A DNA stretch of 64,000 nucleotides from Legionella sp. W10-070 (GTDB lineage Bacteria; Pseudomonadota; Gammaproteobacteria; Legionellales; Legionellaceae), in NCBI RefSeq assembly GCF_900640175.1, contig NZ_CAAAJC010000006.1, forward strand, positions 1-64,000, read 5' to 3'. Made by a program: the position numbers and the translations under genes. Under the pieces are notes generated by a model. It searched no databases. It was not told where the DNA came from and saw only the letters and a program-made list of their open reading frames with translations. Below, in pieces: positions 1-8,649 of this stretch (position 1 is the stretch's first letter; every line of letters begins with the position of its first letter).

Positions 1-1410
1 GCAGGGACTCCCTTGTGGATCTTTGAACCCCTGACAGCGACCACGGTTGCAGTGCCTGCCAATGGTACGGCGATGGTGCAATACCGGGTGACTAATCAAT
101 CGAGCAAGCCGAAGACGTTGGTGATGCAATCCATTGGTGGCGTTACCCAAACCAACTCTGGACTGGGCATTTGTGGCAATCCATTTGTGCTCAGGGGCAA
201 AAGTTCCTGCATTCTGTCTTTACAAATAGTTGGCAGCCAGATAAGCAGCCCTATTGCCGATGGGCCAGTGGTTTGCCAACAAGGCTCTACCAGCCAGTGT
301 TATCGGCCCAGTAGCGCCAATATTTTACGCATTTCTCAGGCGCCAGCGATAACGGATGCGGTGATTAGCGTCACAGGGTCTCCTTTAACACTTACAGTTA
401 ATGGTGCAACAGGACAGCTCACGATTAACAACACATCGACGCAAGTGGCTGCTACCAACATCACCTCCAATTTCACAGGGACAGCCCTGGATGGCAATGT
501 CACTGAAACAGGGAATACCTGTGGGAATGTACCGCCAGGAGGCAATTGCACACTGACTTATACACCAGGGAATACGGTGGTGCCGCAAACCAATTTCACC
601 ATCCAGGGCACCAATACCAATGCGCTGACGGCAGCCATTGCGATTCAATCAGGGAGTACGCTAACCGCCATCAACCCGGCTTCAGGCACGGCATCTGGGG
701 GGACAGGTTTCACCTTAACCGGAACCGGGTTAACGGGTGCGACAAGCGTCACCTTTGACGGGATAGCAGCGACCAGTGTTAATGTGGTCAATTCTACGAC
801 GGTGACTGGCGTCACGCCTGACCATGCACCAGGGGTTGTGGATGTGGTGATTGACACACCGGCAGGTGGCGCCACACTGGCTAATGGCTATACTTACGTG
901 GCCACCGCAGTAGGACAGTCTTCAGGGGGTGGTACCATTGCTTGCTTGAACGGAGGGCTGAATAATCTGATTGCAGCCACTGCCGATAACAGCGTAGGTA
1001 TTCGATGGGCGGAAGTTATAATGGATGGTGTAATAACCAATGCAACAAGTCCTGCTGATGGCGCTGCCAACACTGCGGCCATTATTAGCGCATTAGGTGG
1101 GGGCAGTTATGCCGCCCAGCTTTGTAATGACTTCACCGTGGATTCAGAAGGCAATACCCCTTGCCAGGCAGGGAATGCCTGTTATAACGACTGGTTTTTG
1201 CCAGCTACAGACCAACTCAGTTGCCTGTATGATGAGCAGATTGCTATTGGCGGTTTTAGCCCTAATAGTTATTGGAGTTCCACTGCATTAGCCTCAGATC
1301 CTGACCCGGAGTGGGATGTCTTTGAGATTGATTTTACCACAGGCACTCTGTTCATGGAGTCTAAGGTTGTTTTCAGACGGGTTCGTTGCGTCCGGGCTTT
1401 TACGCCTTAA
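1..1410 (+). CDS. TIG/DUF1566 (Lcl C-terminal-like) surface protein, 5' truncated by window edge
   Basis: The reading frame is open from base 1 and no convincing start is visible, so the gene begins outside the window. The visible 470 residues are rich in Thr, Gly, Asn and Ser. They contain repeated beta-sandwich segments, then an IPT/TIG-like domain (start LTAINPASGTASGG, end ANGYTYV). A C-terminal DUF1566-type domain of about 150 residues follows, with conserved Cys and Trp positions (YNDWFLPATDQL, SYWSSTA, RRVRCVRAF). In Legionella this domain terminates exported adhesin-like proteins such as Lcl. Export and a surface or adhesive role are inferred from family, because the signal peptide is outside the window. 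No partner gene is evident; oadA follows after about 170 bp. Confidence 0.75.
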   Translation, partial: AGTPLWIFEPLTATTVAVPANGTAMVQYRVTNQSSKPKTLVMQSIGGVTQTNSGLGICGNPFVLRGKSSCILSLQIVGSQISSPIADGPVVCQQGSTSQCYRPSSANILRISQAPAITDAVISVTGSPLTLTVNGATGQLTINNTSTQVAATNITSNFTGTALDGNVTETGNTCGNVPPGGNCTLTYTPGNTVVPQTNFTIQGTNTNALTAAIAIQSGSTLTAINPASGTASGGTGFTLTGTGLTGATSVTFDGIAATSVNVVNSTTVTGVTPDHAPGVVDVVIDTPAGGATLANGYTYVATAVGQSSGGGTIACLNGGLNNLIAATADNSVGIRWAEVIMDGVITNATSPADGAANTAAIISALGGGSYAAQLCNDFTVDSEGNTPCQAGNACYNDWFLPATDQLSCLYDEQIAIGGFSPNSYWSSTALASDPDPEWDVFEIDFTTGTLFMESKVVFRRVRCVRAFTP

Positions 1411-1577
1411 GCCAGTAATCCACAAAATGTGTGGATAGTGCTGTGCATAGGGCGCTTAAAAATCCTGAAAGAATTAAAATAAGGTAATTAAGAGATCACT
1501 ACATTCTGGATTATATGCGAATGAGATAGTCTGCTAATAAAGCAGTATTGCTAATTCTAACAACAATGGATTGATTT

Positions 1578-3371
1578 ATGGCTGCCACATACATAACGGA
1601 TGTCACTTTACGTGATGCCCATCAGTGTTTAATCGCAACCCGACTGCGCACAGAAGATATGCTGCCTGCCTGTAAGAAAATGGATCAGGTAGGGTTTTGG
1701 GCGATGGAGGTATGGGGAGGGGCAACCTTTGATGCCTGCTTGCGGTTTTTAAAGGAAGATCCCTGGGGTCGTTTGCGGCAACTAAGGAAAGCGTTACCTA
1801 ATACGCCTTTATCCATGCTGCTGCGTGGCCAGAACCTGCTGGGTTATCGTCATTATGCCGATGATGTTGTAGAAGCTTTCATCAATTTAGCAGCAAAAAA
1901 CGGGATTGATGTCTTTCGTGTTTTTGATGCATTGAATGATGTACGCAATCTGCGTACGGCCTTAAAGGCAGTCAAGGCAAACAAAAAACATGCTCAGGGA
2001 ACCATCTGTTATACAACAAGCCCTGTCCATACCTTGAAAAGCTTCGTCAATATGGGCAAAGCCCTGGCTGATATGGGATGCGACAGCATCGCCATTAAAG
2101 ATATGGCAGGCTTATTAACACCTCAGGCAACGGTAGAGTTGTATACTGCTTTAGCTCAAGCAACCCGCTTACCCATCCATTTGCATAGCCATGCCACTTC
2201 GGGGCTTGCCAGCATGTGCCATTATCAGGCGGTGATTGCTGGCTGTCGCCATATTGATACTGCGATTTCTTCCTTTTCAGGAGGTGCATCGCATCCAGCG
2301 ACAGAGTCACTGGTCGCTGCACTTGCAGGCACAGCGTTTGATACCGGGTTAAATTTAAATCTGTTGCTGGAGATTGGTGAATACTTCAAGGAAGTGCGGA
2401 AAAAATACCAGCAGTTTGAAAGTGAGGCGAGTGAAACTGATCCTCGAGTCCAGCTTTATCAGGTGCCTGGAGGGATGATATCCAATCTTTACAGCCAATT
2501 GAAGGAACAGCAGGCGCTGGATAAAATTAATGCTGTCTATGAAGAAATCCCGCGTGTGCGTAAAGATTTGGGTTATCCGCCGTTAGTTACACCGACTTCG
2601 CAAATTGTAGGCACCCAGGCGGTCATGAATGTATTAACTGGTGTCCGATATCAGACGATCACCAATGAGGTTAAACTTTATTGCCAGGGAAAATACGGTG
2701 CTGCACCGGGAAAGATTAGCTCAGGTTTACGCAGGAAAGCGATAGGCCAGACTGACATCATTGATGTAAGGCCGGCTGATTTGCTGCCTGATGAATTAAC
2801 GCGATTGAGCAAAGAGATTGGTGAAACCGCAGCAAGTGATGAAGATGTACTTACTTACGCCATGTTTCCTGAGGTAGGTAGGCAGTTTCTGGAGCAGCGA
2901 AAAAATAATTCCTTGCTTCCAGAGCCTTTAATAACCACTAATATATCTGACCAAGGCAGTACCCTATCGGAATTTGATATCACCCTGCATGGCGAAAGTT
3001 ACCATGTCAAAATTGCAGGTTATGGCGAGCGAGAGAGCAATCAGCGGGCTTGTTTTTTATGGCTGGATGGTGTTCCTGAAGAAGTGGTAATCAATCTCGA
3101 AGAAGAAACGATGACAGCTGTTACGAGCAGGAAAAAACCACTTGCTGCAGGGGATATTACAGTGGCCATGCCGGGTACTGTCATTAATATCAATGTTCAG
3201 GCCGGTGAAAAGGTTAGGGCAGGGCAGGTATTGTTTGTCCTTGAGGCGATGAAAATGGAGACGGAGATTCATGCGCCTTTTAATGGTACGGTGGAGAGCA
3301 TTTTTTGCCAAAAGGGCGATAAAGTAACTCCAGCGCAGGTATTAATGCATTTGGCCAAGGCTGGTGACTAA
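1578..3371 (+). CDS. oadA: Oxaloacetate decarboxylase alpha / pyruvate carboxylase subunit B-type biotin protein
   Basis: The 597-residue product has an N-terminal TIM-barrel carboxyltransferase domain, opening with TDVTLRDAHQC and carrying the metal-binding HLHSHATSG region. A conserved carboxylase middle domain and a C-terminal biotinyl-lipoyl domain follow. The biotin-accepting lysine is K559 in EAMKME. The family transfers the carboxyl group between oxaloacetate or pyruvate and biotin. No Na+-pump beta/gamma subunits and no biotin carboxylase subunit lie nearby, so it is uncertain whether this acts as oxaloacetate decarboxylase alpha or as a PycB-type subunit. It converges on the sua5-like gene with only 13 bp between the stops. 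Confidence 0.92.
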   Translation: MAATYITDVTLRDAHQCLIATRLRTEDMLPACKKMDQVGFWAMEVWGGATFDACLRFLKEDPWGRLRQLRKALPNTPLSMLLRGQNLLGYRHYADDVVEAFINLAAKNGIDVFRVFDALNDVRNLRTALKAVKANKKHAQGTICYTTSPVHTLKSFVNMGKALADMGCDSIAIKDMAGLLTPQATVELYTALAQATRLPIHLHSHATSGLASMCHYQAVIAGCRHIDTAISSFSGGASHPATESLVAALAGTAFDTGLNLNLLLEIGEYFKEVRKKYQQFESEASETDPRVQLYQVPGGMISNLYSQLKEQQALDKINAVYEEIPRVRKDLGYPPLVTPTSQIVGTQAVMNVLTGVRYQTITNEVKLYCQGKYGAAPGKISSGLRRKAIGQTDIIDVRPADLLPDELTRLSKEIGETAASDEDVLTYAMFPEVGRQFLEQRKNNSLLPEPLITTNISDQGSTLSEFDITLHGESYHVKIAGYGERESNQRACFLWLDGVPEEVVINLEEETMTAVTSRKKPLAAGDITVAMPGTVININVQAGEKVRAGQVLFVLEAMKMETEIHAPFNGTVESIFCQKGDKVTPAQVLMHLAKAGD

Positions 3372-3384
3372 AGCCCAAACCAGC

Positions 3385-4344
3385 TCAGCCACGATGGCCT
3401 GCTTTTAAGATGCGTTCCCTCACTCCCTGCCAACGTTCGGACTCTGGAGGTAATTCAATTGCAATAGCGGTTGCAGCGGATTGATCGGCACGGCGAAGTT
3501 GATAGTAAAGTTCAAAGGCGGCTTCATCGGCTGAAGCAGGAAGCTGATAATAGAACTCACAAGGATATTCTGGGATACGAGTGAAAGAGAGCACATAAAC
3601 CGGCGTATTGGCTTGTCGGCAAAAATTCTCAAGTGCCTTGAGATCAGAAAAAACATGTAAAGGCTTTTCAGGTTGATAATGACTGGCTAGTTTTCCCGGT
3701 ACGCGAATGGGACTATTTTCTTTTAATGCCATTGAAGGCAGAAGTTTATTAATGTCTGCTTCATCAATGTTTCCAGGCCGCAGGATTTGATAGCCCTCTG
3801 GTTTAATTGCGGCAACAATTGTTGATTCAATCCCTACCTGGCATCGTCCTCCATCGAGGATCAACAATTTTTCCTCCTTGAAACTATCTCTTACATGTTC
3901 GGCAGTGGTGGGGCTTATCTTGCCAAAGGGGTTTGCTGAAGGAGCGACCAATGGTGCGCCGAGTTGAGCTAAAAGCGATTGGGCGACAGGGTGTTTGGGG
4001 CAACGTAATGCGACGGTATCTTGCCCGCCTGTCACTAAAGGACTGACCTTTTCCGGTCTGGACTTCATGACCAGAGTCAGTGGGCCTGGCCAATAATGAT
4101 TAATTAATACCTGGGCATAATCCGGGATAAACGCTACCCATTGCCTCAGATCCCAATGCTCGGCAACGTGCATGATTAATGGGTGATTTAGCGGCCTTTT
4201 CTTCATGGCATAAATTTTACGGATTGCGGCCTCATTTTCAGCGTTTCCTGCCAGACCGTAAACTGTTTCGGTAGGGATAGCAACGATGTCACCTTGCCTG
4301 AGACAGGATAAAGCCATTTCGATATTTGTAGTAATAGTGCTCAT
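3385..4344 (-). CDS. L-threonylcarbamoyladenylate synthase (Sua5/YwlC/TsaC family)
   Basis: The product makes threonylcarbamoyl-AMP from Thr, bicarbonate and ATP, the first step of t6A37 tRNA modification. The YrdC/Sua5 core covers roughly residues 10-195, with the typical opening IPTETVYGLAGNA and the nucleotide-site segments KKRPLNHPLI and APSANPFGKISPT. At 319 residues it is far longer than E. coli TsaC (about 190). The extra C-terminal domain (about 200-319), entered through a linker with RVPGKLASHYQP, makes it Sua5-type. The ATG at 4344 is the natural start, and the core begins a few residues later. The gene is transcribed alone, divergently from proA. Confidence 0.93.
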   Translation of the reverse strand: MSTITTNIEMALSCLRQGDIVAIPTETVYGLAGNAENEAAIRKIYAMKKRPLNHPLIMHVAEHWDLRQWVAFIPDYAQVLINHYWPGPLTLVMKSRPEKVSPLVTGGQDTVALRCPKHPVAQSLLAQLGAPLVAPSANPFGKISPTTAEHVRDSFKEEKLLILDGGRCQVGIESTIVAAIKPEGYQILRPGNIDEADINKLLPSMALKENSPIRVPGKLASHYQPEKPLHVFSDLKALENFCRQANTPVYVLSFTRIPEYPCEFYYQLPASADEAAFELYYQLRRADQSAATAIAIELPPESERWQGVRERILKAGHRG

Positions 4345-4834
4345 AGATAAAAGTTGAGTTAGCCTTAAGCAAAGCGCAAAGTAAAGTATTAACCGGTGTG
4401 ATTAAATGCGGTTTCTTAGTTGACGTCCTGCGGTCAAGCGACGGACGGCGAGTATTATTGAGAATAAAACGCTAAACTTGGAAAACCGTACTTTTGCCCC
4501 CGTAATTTAAAATTTCGTTCTCATCGATAATTTTAGATCATAGTTTAATTAATAACGATATTAATTTCAAAAATTAAAAATAAGTTAATTTTAAAAAAAG
4601 GAAAACTATGTTAGTTTGACCAATACCCTGTTAAGATTGCATTCGGATTTTAGTAAGCCAACCTCGAAGCATGCTTAATCTAAAATCTGAATGTCCAACT
4701 CAACGGGTAGGTTCAAAGGATAGTTGTTACTCCGCTTTCCATAACGCTTTAAGAGGTTAAGTTAAGCAAAAATAAGCTAACAACACAGGGCTCTCCCGGA
4801 TGAGATCGCCTCAATTAGTTAAAGGAGTAGATTA
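4345..4834. promoter_or_regulatory. Divergent intergenic region upstream of proA
   Basis: This 490-bp non-coding stretch separates the sua5-like gene from proA. It is AT-rich, especially at about 4500-4620. It contains an inverted repeat at 4640-4693 and ends in a strong ribosome binding site (AAAGGAG, about 4821-4827) before the proA ATG. A long regulatory leader fits a secreted protease that is usually growth-phase controlled. I could not confidently place -35/-10 or sigma-54 elements by eye. Confidence 0.45.
4640..4693. repeat. Inverted repeat in the proA leader region
   Basis: CATTCGGATTTTAG at 4640-4653 pairs with CTAAAATCTGAATG at 4680-4693, with a single imperfect position, enclosing a 26-base loop. 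It lies 141 bp before the proA start codon. It could be a hairpin in a long leader RNA or a palindromic protein-binding site; no U-tract follows, so it does not look like an intrinsic terminator. Confidence 0.5.
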
Positions 4835-6460
4835 ATGCACCCAAATTTTTATTTATCCCCGTTAGTTGCTTGCCTGGCTCTCACTATGGCCACCTCAGCC
4901 AAGGCTGCCGAAGCCCTGCCATTACAACAGGAGTCGTTTAAAAATCTGCAACAACAATTCCATCTTTTGCTTCCTGGAGTTAAGAAAACTTCCGCTGCTC
5001 CAGTTGATAGCCTGCAATTTCTCCAGCAAAGAACCGACAGCAATCAAATGACTCATATTCGCATGCAGCAACAGTACATGGGATTTCCTGTGACTGGTGG
5101 CTATGCGATTATGCATAGCAGAAATACCGCTGACACGTTAGCTGCTCAAAAAGACGTGATGATGAATGGGGTTGTCTATCAAGGGCTGCAAAAAGAGCTG
5201 GGTCAGCCTGCTGCCAATTTTGTTAAGAATGGTAATCTTGCCCTGCAAGAGTTTACAGGGCAATTTAAAAATAAGGATCTCAGTGAAGAACAGGTAAGCC
5301 CTGTCATTTATATTGATGAACAGAAGCAGGCACACTGGGCTTATAGGGTGAGTGTATTTATTCGTCATAAGGATAAAATTCCCGAGCGGCCGACAGCAAT
5401 TATCGATGCTGCGTCTTACAAGCCTTTTATCCAATGGAATGACATCAAAACCGTTCGAACCCCGGTTGAAGGCATGGGATTTGGAGGTAACGCCAAAGTT
5501 GGCGAGTATGCTTATGGTAAAGACTATCCTTTACTGCATCTGACTCGTGATAAAAAAGGCAATTGTTATATGGAAAATACGGAAGTAAAGGTAGTTGATA
5601 TGGAACATGAGTATTTTTCCAAGACCAAACCGATGAAGTTTGAGTGTAAGCAAGCCGTTGATGATATGCCTATTTTTTGGACTGGCTATAATGGCGATGG
5701 TTATGATAAAGAGAACGGCGCTTATTCACCAACCAATGATGCGCTTTATGCGGGTCATGTTATCAAGCATATGTATCATGACTGGTATGGGGTTGAAGCG
5801 TTAACCAAAAGAGATGGCACCCCTATGCAGCTAGTCATGCGTGTCCACTATGGTGAGGGCTATGAGAATGCTTATTGGGATGGCAAGCGAATGACTTTTG
5901 GTGATGGTGAAAATATGATGTATCCCCTGGTCTCTTTAGGGGTAGGGGGGCATGAGATTAGTCATGGATTTACCGAACAACACTCTAATTTACAGTACTA
6001 TGGGCAGTCAGGCGGTATCAATGAAGCCTTTTCCGACATGGCAGCCCAAGCTGCTGAATTTTACTCTACCGGTAAAAACAGTTGGCAAATTGGTCCTGAA
6101 ATTATGAAAGAAGAGAGCGGTTGGGAAGCCTTGCGTTATATGGACAAGCCGAGTAAGGATGGCGACTCTATCGACACTGCTGATGATTATTATGGCGGTT
6201 TGGATGTTCATTATTCCAGTGGTGTATTCAATCGCTTGTTTTATTTGCTGGCAACCAGGCCGGGCTGGGATACCCGCAAGGCTTTTGATGTTATGGTAAA
6301 GGCCAATATGGACTATTGGACTCCTAACTCAACTTTTAATGAAGGAGGCTGCGGGGTTCTTAGTGCAGCAAGAGATCTGGATTACCCATTAGATGATGTG
6401 AGGGAATCGCTTGCAGAAGTGGCTGTCAAGTATGATTTTTGTAACTTCAAACCACAGTAG
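4835..6460 (+). CDS. proA: Secreted zinc metalloprotease ProA (M4/thermolysin family)
   Basis: This is a 541-residue preproenzyme, close to the length of Legionella ProA/Msp. A Sec signal peptide (about 1-24, ending AKA) is followed by an FTP/PepSY-type propeptide (about 25-205) and the mature M4 catalytic domain. The zinc site HEISH is at residues 373-377, and the third ligand Glu is E397 in GGINEAFSD. The C-terminal active-site His is in the DVHYSSGVFNR segment. It is expected to leave the cell through type II secretion and degrade extracellular proteins. The RBS AAAGGAG sits just upstream and a hairpin follows the stop codon. All catalytic residues I can check are intact. Confidence 0.96.
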   Translation: MHPNFYLSPLVACLALTMATSAKAAEALPLQQESFKNLQQQFHLLLPGVKKTSAAPVDSLQFLQQRTDSNQMTHIRMQQQYMGFPVTGGYAIMHSRNTADTLAAQKDVMMNGVVYQGLQKELGQPAANFVKNGNLALQEFTGQFKNKDLSEEQVSPVIYIDEQKQAHWAYRVSVFIRHKDKIPERPTAIIDAASYKPFIQWNDIKTVRTPVEGMGFGGNAKVGEYAYGKDYPLLHLTRDKKGNCYMENTEVKVVDMEHEYFSKTKPMKFECKQAVDDMPIFWTGYNGDGYDKENGAYSPTNDALYAGHVIKHMYHDWYGVEALTKRDGTPMQLVMRVHYGEGYENAYWDGKRMTFGDGENMMYPLVSLGVGGHEISHGFTEQHSNLQYYGQSGGINEAFSDMAAQAAEFYSTGKNSWQIGPEIMKEESGWEALRYMDKPSKDGDSIDTADDYYGGLDVHYSSGVFNRLFYLLATRPGWDTRKAFDVMVKANMDYWTPNSTFNEGGCGVLSAARDLDYPLDDVRESLAEVAVKYDFCNFKPQ

Positions 6461-6480
6461 TTGTTCTTTTCTATTGGTGA

Positions 6481-6506
6481 AATCCTGCGGTATCGACCGC
6501 AGGATT
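6481..6506. terminator. Hairpin between proA and the convergent hydrolase gene
   Basis: AATCCTGCGG (6481-6490) and CCGCAGGATT (6497-6506) form a perfect 10-bp stem with a 6-base loop, 20 bp after the proA stop. It lies 13 bp beyond the stop of the convergent minus-strand gene, so it probably serves both. The following T run (CGTTAATTAA) is weak. Confidence 0.7.
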
Positions 6507-6518
6507 CGTTAATTAACG

Positions 6519-7376
6519 CTAATTATTTAAGTTTACCCCATAAAATCCAGCCAAATAATCTGCCACTGCCTCTGGTTGTTCCATATGAATATGATGCCCT
6601 CCTTTTAATTGATAAATTGTTAAATTAGCAACGGCTTTTATTCTGGTATTCATATCATATTCATTAAATATGGAGACCCCTTCAGCCCAGATTAGGCAAC
6701 TTTTTGCGGTGATATTCTTTAAGCAGGATAGAACCTGTCCTTCTGTCATCCGCAACGGATTCGCTGTCAATAGCCGTCTGTCATGCCGCCAATAAAAGAC
6801 ATTGTTCTGTTTATGGACTCCCCGCTGGCAAAGGATTTCCGCATGCTCGACGGATAAATAACCTCGTTTCGCTCGTGCTTCTGCTGCTGCGGCAATTGAT
6901 GGGTAAGGTTTCGCCTCCATGTTTTTGTAATGATAGGAAAGATGTTGAAAATATTGAGCCAATTGCTTGCGGCAGCTTTCTTCAGGCTTGGAAAACGGCC
7001 CCAATCCCTCAATCAGCGCCAGAGATAAAATTTGCTCAGGATAAACACCTGCTACAAGGCTTGCCAGGCAGGCACCCATCGAATGGCCTAACAGATGTAC
7101 CTGTTTGAAACGCAATGCTTTGATAATCTGTAAGACAGTAAGAAGACCATCAATAAAATGATAATGGCAGCCCTCCGGCAAATGAGAAGAAAGGCCGTGG
7201 CCTGGAAGGTCGACAGCAAGCAGGTAAAGTTGTTTCTCGAGATAGGGCGCTAATAAGTCAAAAGAATTTGCATTGTCCAACCAACCATGCAGGGCAAGTA
7301 CAGGTGGGTGGGCAGGATTCCCCCATGCTTTGCCGGCAATTGTAAATCCTGGGATAGAGAGGGTGAAGTTCTTCAT
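6519..7376 (-). CDS. Alpha/beta-fold hydrolase
   Basis: The 285-residue product is a typical alpha/beta hydrolase. It has an N-terminal HGWLDN oxyanion-region motif, a nucleophile elbow GHSMG in LLGHSMGACLASL, and a C-terminal catalytic His in GGHHIHMEQPEAVADYL. The closest recognisable types are epoxide-hydrolase or serine-hydrolase-like enzymes with a helical cap. The substrate cannot be deduced. No signal peptide is evident, so it is probably cytoplasmic. It converges on proA and is transcribed alone. Confidence 0.85.
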   Translation of the reverse strand: MKNFTLSIPGFTIAGKAWGNPAHPPVLALHGWLDNANSFDLLAPYLEKQLYLLAVDLPGHGLSSHLPEGCHYHFIDGLLTVLQIIKALRFKQVHLLGHSMGACLASLVAGVYPEQILSLALIEGLGPFSKPEESCRKQLAQYFQHLSYHYKNMEAKPYPSIAAAAEARAKRGYLSVEHAEILCQRGVHKQNNVFYWRHDRRLLTANPLRMTEGQVLSCLKNITAKSCLIWAEGVSIFNEYDMNTRIKAVANLTIYQLKGGHHIHMEQPEAVADYLAGFYGVNLNN

Positions 7377-7653
7377 AAATTAGTAAAAAATTTTATAATT
7401 AGCCTATTATTAATTTTACAGTAAATAATCAGAGAAAAAAGCCAGAAATATTGACTTATCTACCCGTTGTTATTGCAAGCGGAGTGGCTGTTTAAGTATT
7501 TTTTGCCTTGGCCAAAGGTAAAGACGGCAGTGATTACCGTCAGGGTTTCGCTGGATGATAATAGTAGACTTAAGCTGAAAGATGAGTCTTATTTTTCCTT
7601 AGTGGCAGACCTTGGTGTATGCTTATAAGGAGAAGCTAACTCTTAGTAACTAT

Positions 7654-8418
7654 ATGCAACAAAAAAAGCGAAGTTTTTCCCTGATTACCTATAACATCCA
7701 TAAGGGATTTGGTTTAGGTAAAATCCGTTTTTTGCTTCCTGAGATGCGAGAAGCATTGTCAGCGTTGAATCCTGATTTTGTTTTTCTGCAGGAGGTGCAG
7801 GGGGAGCATCGCCGCCGTAAGAAACGTATTGATGCCTGGCCTGATTTACCTCAATTTGAATATATTGCAGAGAAAATCTGGCCGCATTATCTGTATGCAA
7901 AAAATGCTGTTTATCAATCAGGGCATCATGGGAATGCCATCTTAAGTAAATTTGCCTTTGAAGATTTTGAAAATATTAATTTATCAACCATGAGCAGGGC
8001 ATCTCGCAGTATTTTGCATGGGCAAATAAAAATTTTAGGTGAATCACCGACTACTATCCACTTGCTTTGTGTTCATTTGGGCCTGTTTAAAGCTGAAAGG
8101 GCTTCACAGTGCAAGGCACTAATGCATCGTATCAATGAAGCGGTTCCTGAAAATGAACCTTTACTGATGGCAGGTGATTTTAATGATTGGCGCCACCATT
8201 TATCCAAACCCTTATTTGAAGAACTGGGTGTTCATGAGGCATTTTATAGTTTGGAGGGACAGCATGCGCGCTCATTTCCTGCGATAAAGCCCGCTTTTTG
8301 TGTGGATCGTATTTATTTTCGCGGAATGCAGGTATCTGATGTGCAATGCCTGAGTGGAAAACCCTGGCGGTTACTGTCTGATCATGTTCCCTTGCTGGCC
8401 CGTTTTGAGTTTGTATAA
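7654..8418 (+). CDS. Endonuclease/exonuclease/phosphatase (EEP) family protein
   Basis: The domain starts immediately with LITYNIHKGFG and carries the EEP hallmarks: FLQEVQG (metal-binding Glu), AGDFNDW (Asp/Asn pair) and the terminal LSDHVPLLARF (catalytic Asp-His). The reading frame extends upstream to TTG 7612 and GTG 7615. I chose ATG 7654 because it lies just before the domain, although no start here has a good ribosome binding site. Family members cleave phosphodiesters in nucleic acids or inositol and sphingo-lipids; this short version has no signal peptide and its substrate is unknown. Confidence 0.85.
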   Translation: MQQKKRSFSLITYNIHKGFGLGKIRFLLPEMREALSALNPDFVFLQEVQGEHRRRKKRIDAWPDLPQFEYIAEKIWPHYLYAKNAVYQSGHHGNAILSKFAFEDFENINLSTMSRASRSILHGQIKILGESPTTIHLLCVHLGLFKAERASQCKALMHRINEAVPENEPLLMAGDFNDWRHHLSKPLFEELGVHEAFYSLEGQHARSFPAIKPAFCVDRIYFRGMQVSDVQCLSGKPWRLLSDHVPLLARFEFV

Positions 8419-8585
8419 CAGAGCCTAGTACAACGTTTCACTGAATCTGTCCAGTTTGTCATTCCCGCGCAGGCGGGAATCTATCTCTCAGGTGAAGTGA
8501 GGAGCTAAATTGGGTTATGGATTCCCGCCTGCGCGGGAATGACAGTGTAAGACAGAATCAGTGAAACGTTGTACTAGGCTCTGTT
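8417..8585. repeat. Composite inverted repeat with REP-like core (MITE/REPIN-like)
   Basis: The outer arms at 8417-8451 and 8551-8585 are 35 bp each and complementary except at one position. Inside them is a second inverted pair: a REP-like GTCATTCCCGC...GCGGGAATC unit at about 8458-8481 and its reverse complement at about 8520-8543. The arms carry an internal CTAGTAC motif shared with the element at 19422-19596. It begins at the stop codon of the EEP gene and may also act as a bidirectional terminator. Confidence 0.8.
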
Positions 8586-8649
8586 AACCAATTTTTTCAC
8601 AGAGCCTAAAGTAAGCCGGGTGTTTTAGGTTAAGCTCCGTGTAAGGGCC

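Noticed and set aside
3385..4344. The long C-terminal part as a fusion or misassembly of the TsaC gene
   Set aside because: Sua5-type enzymes normally carry this extra domain, and the frame is clean.
8417..8585. CRISPR-like or simple terminator explanation for the paired repeats
   Set aside because: There are no direct repeats with spacers; the structure is one nested inverted repeat, too long and complex for an ordinary terminator.
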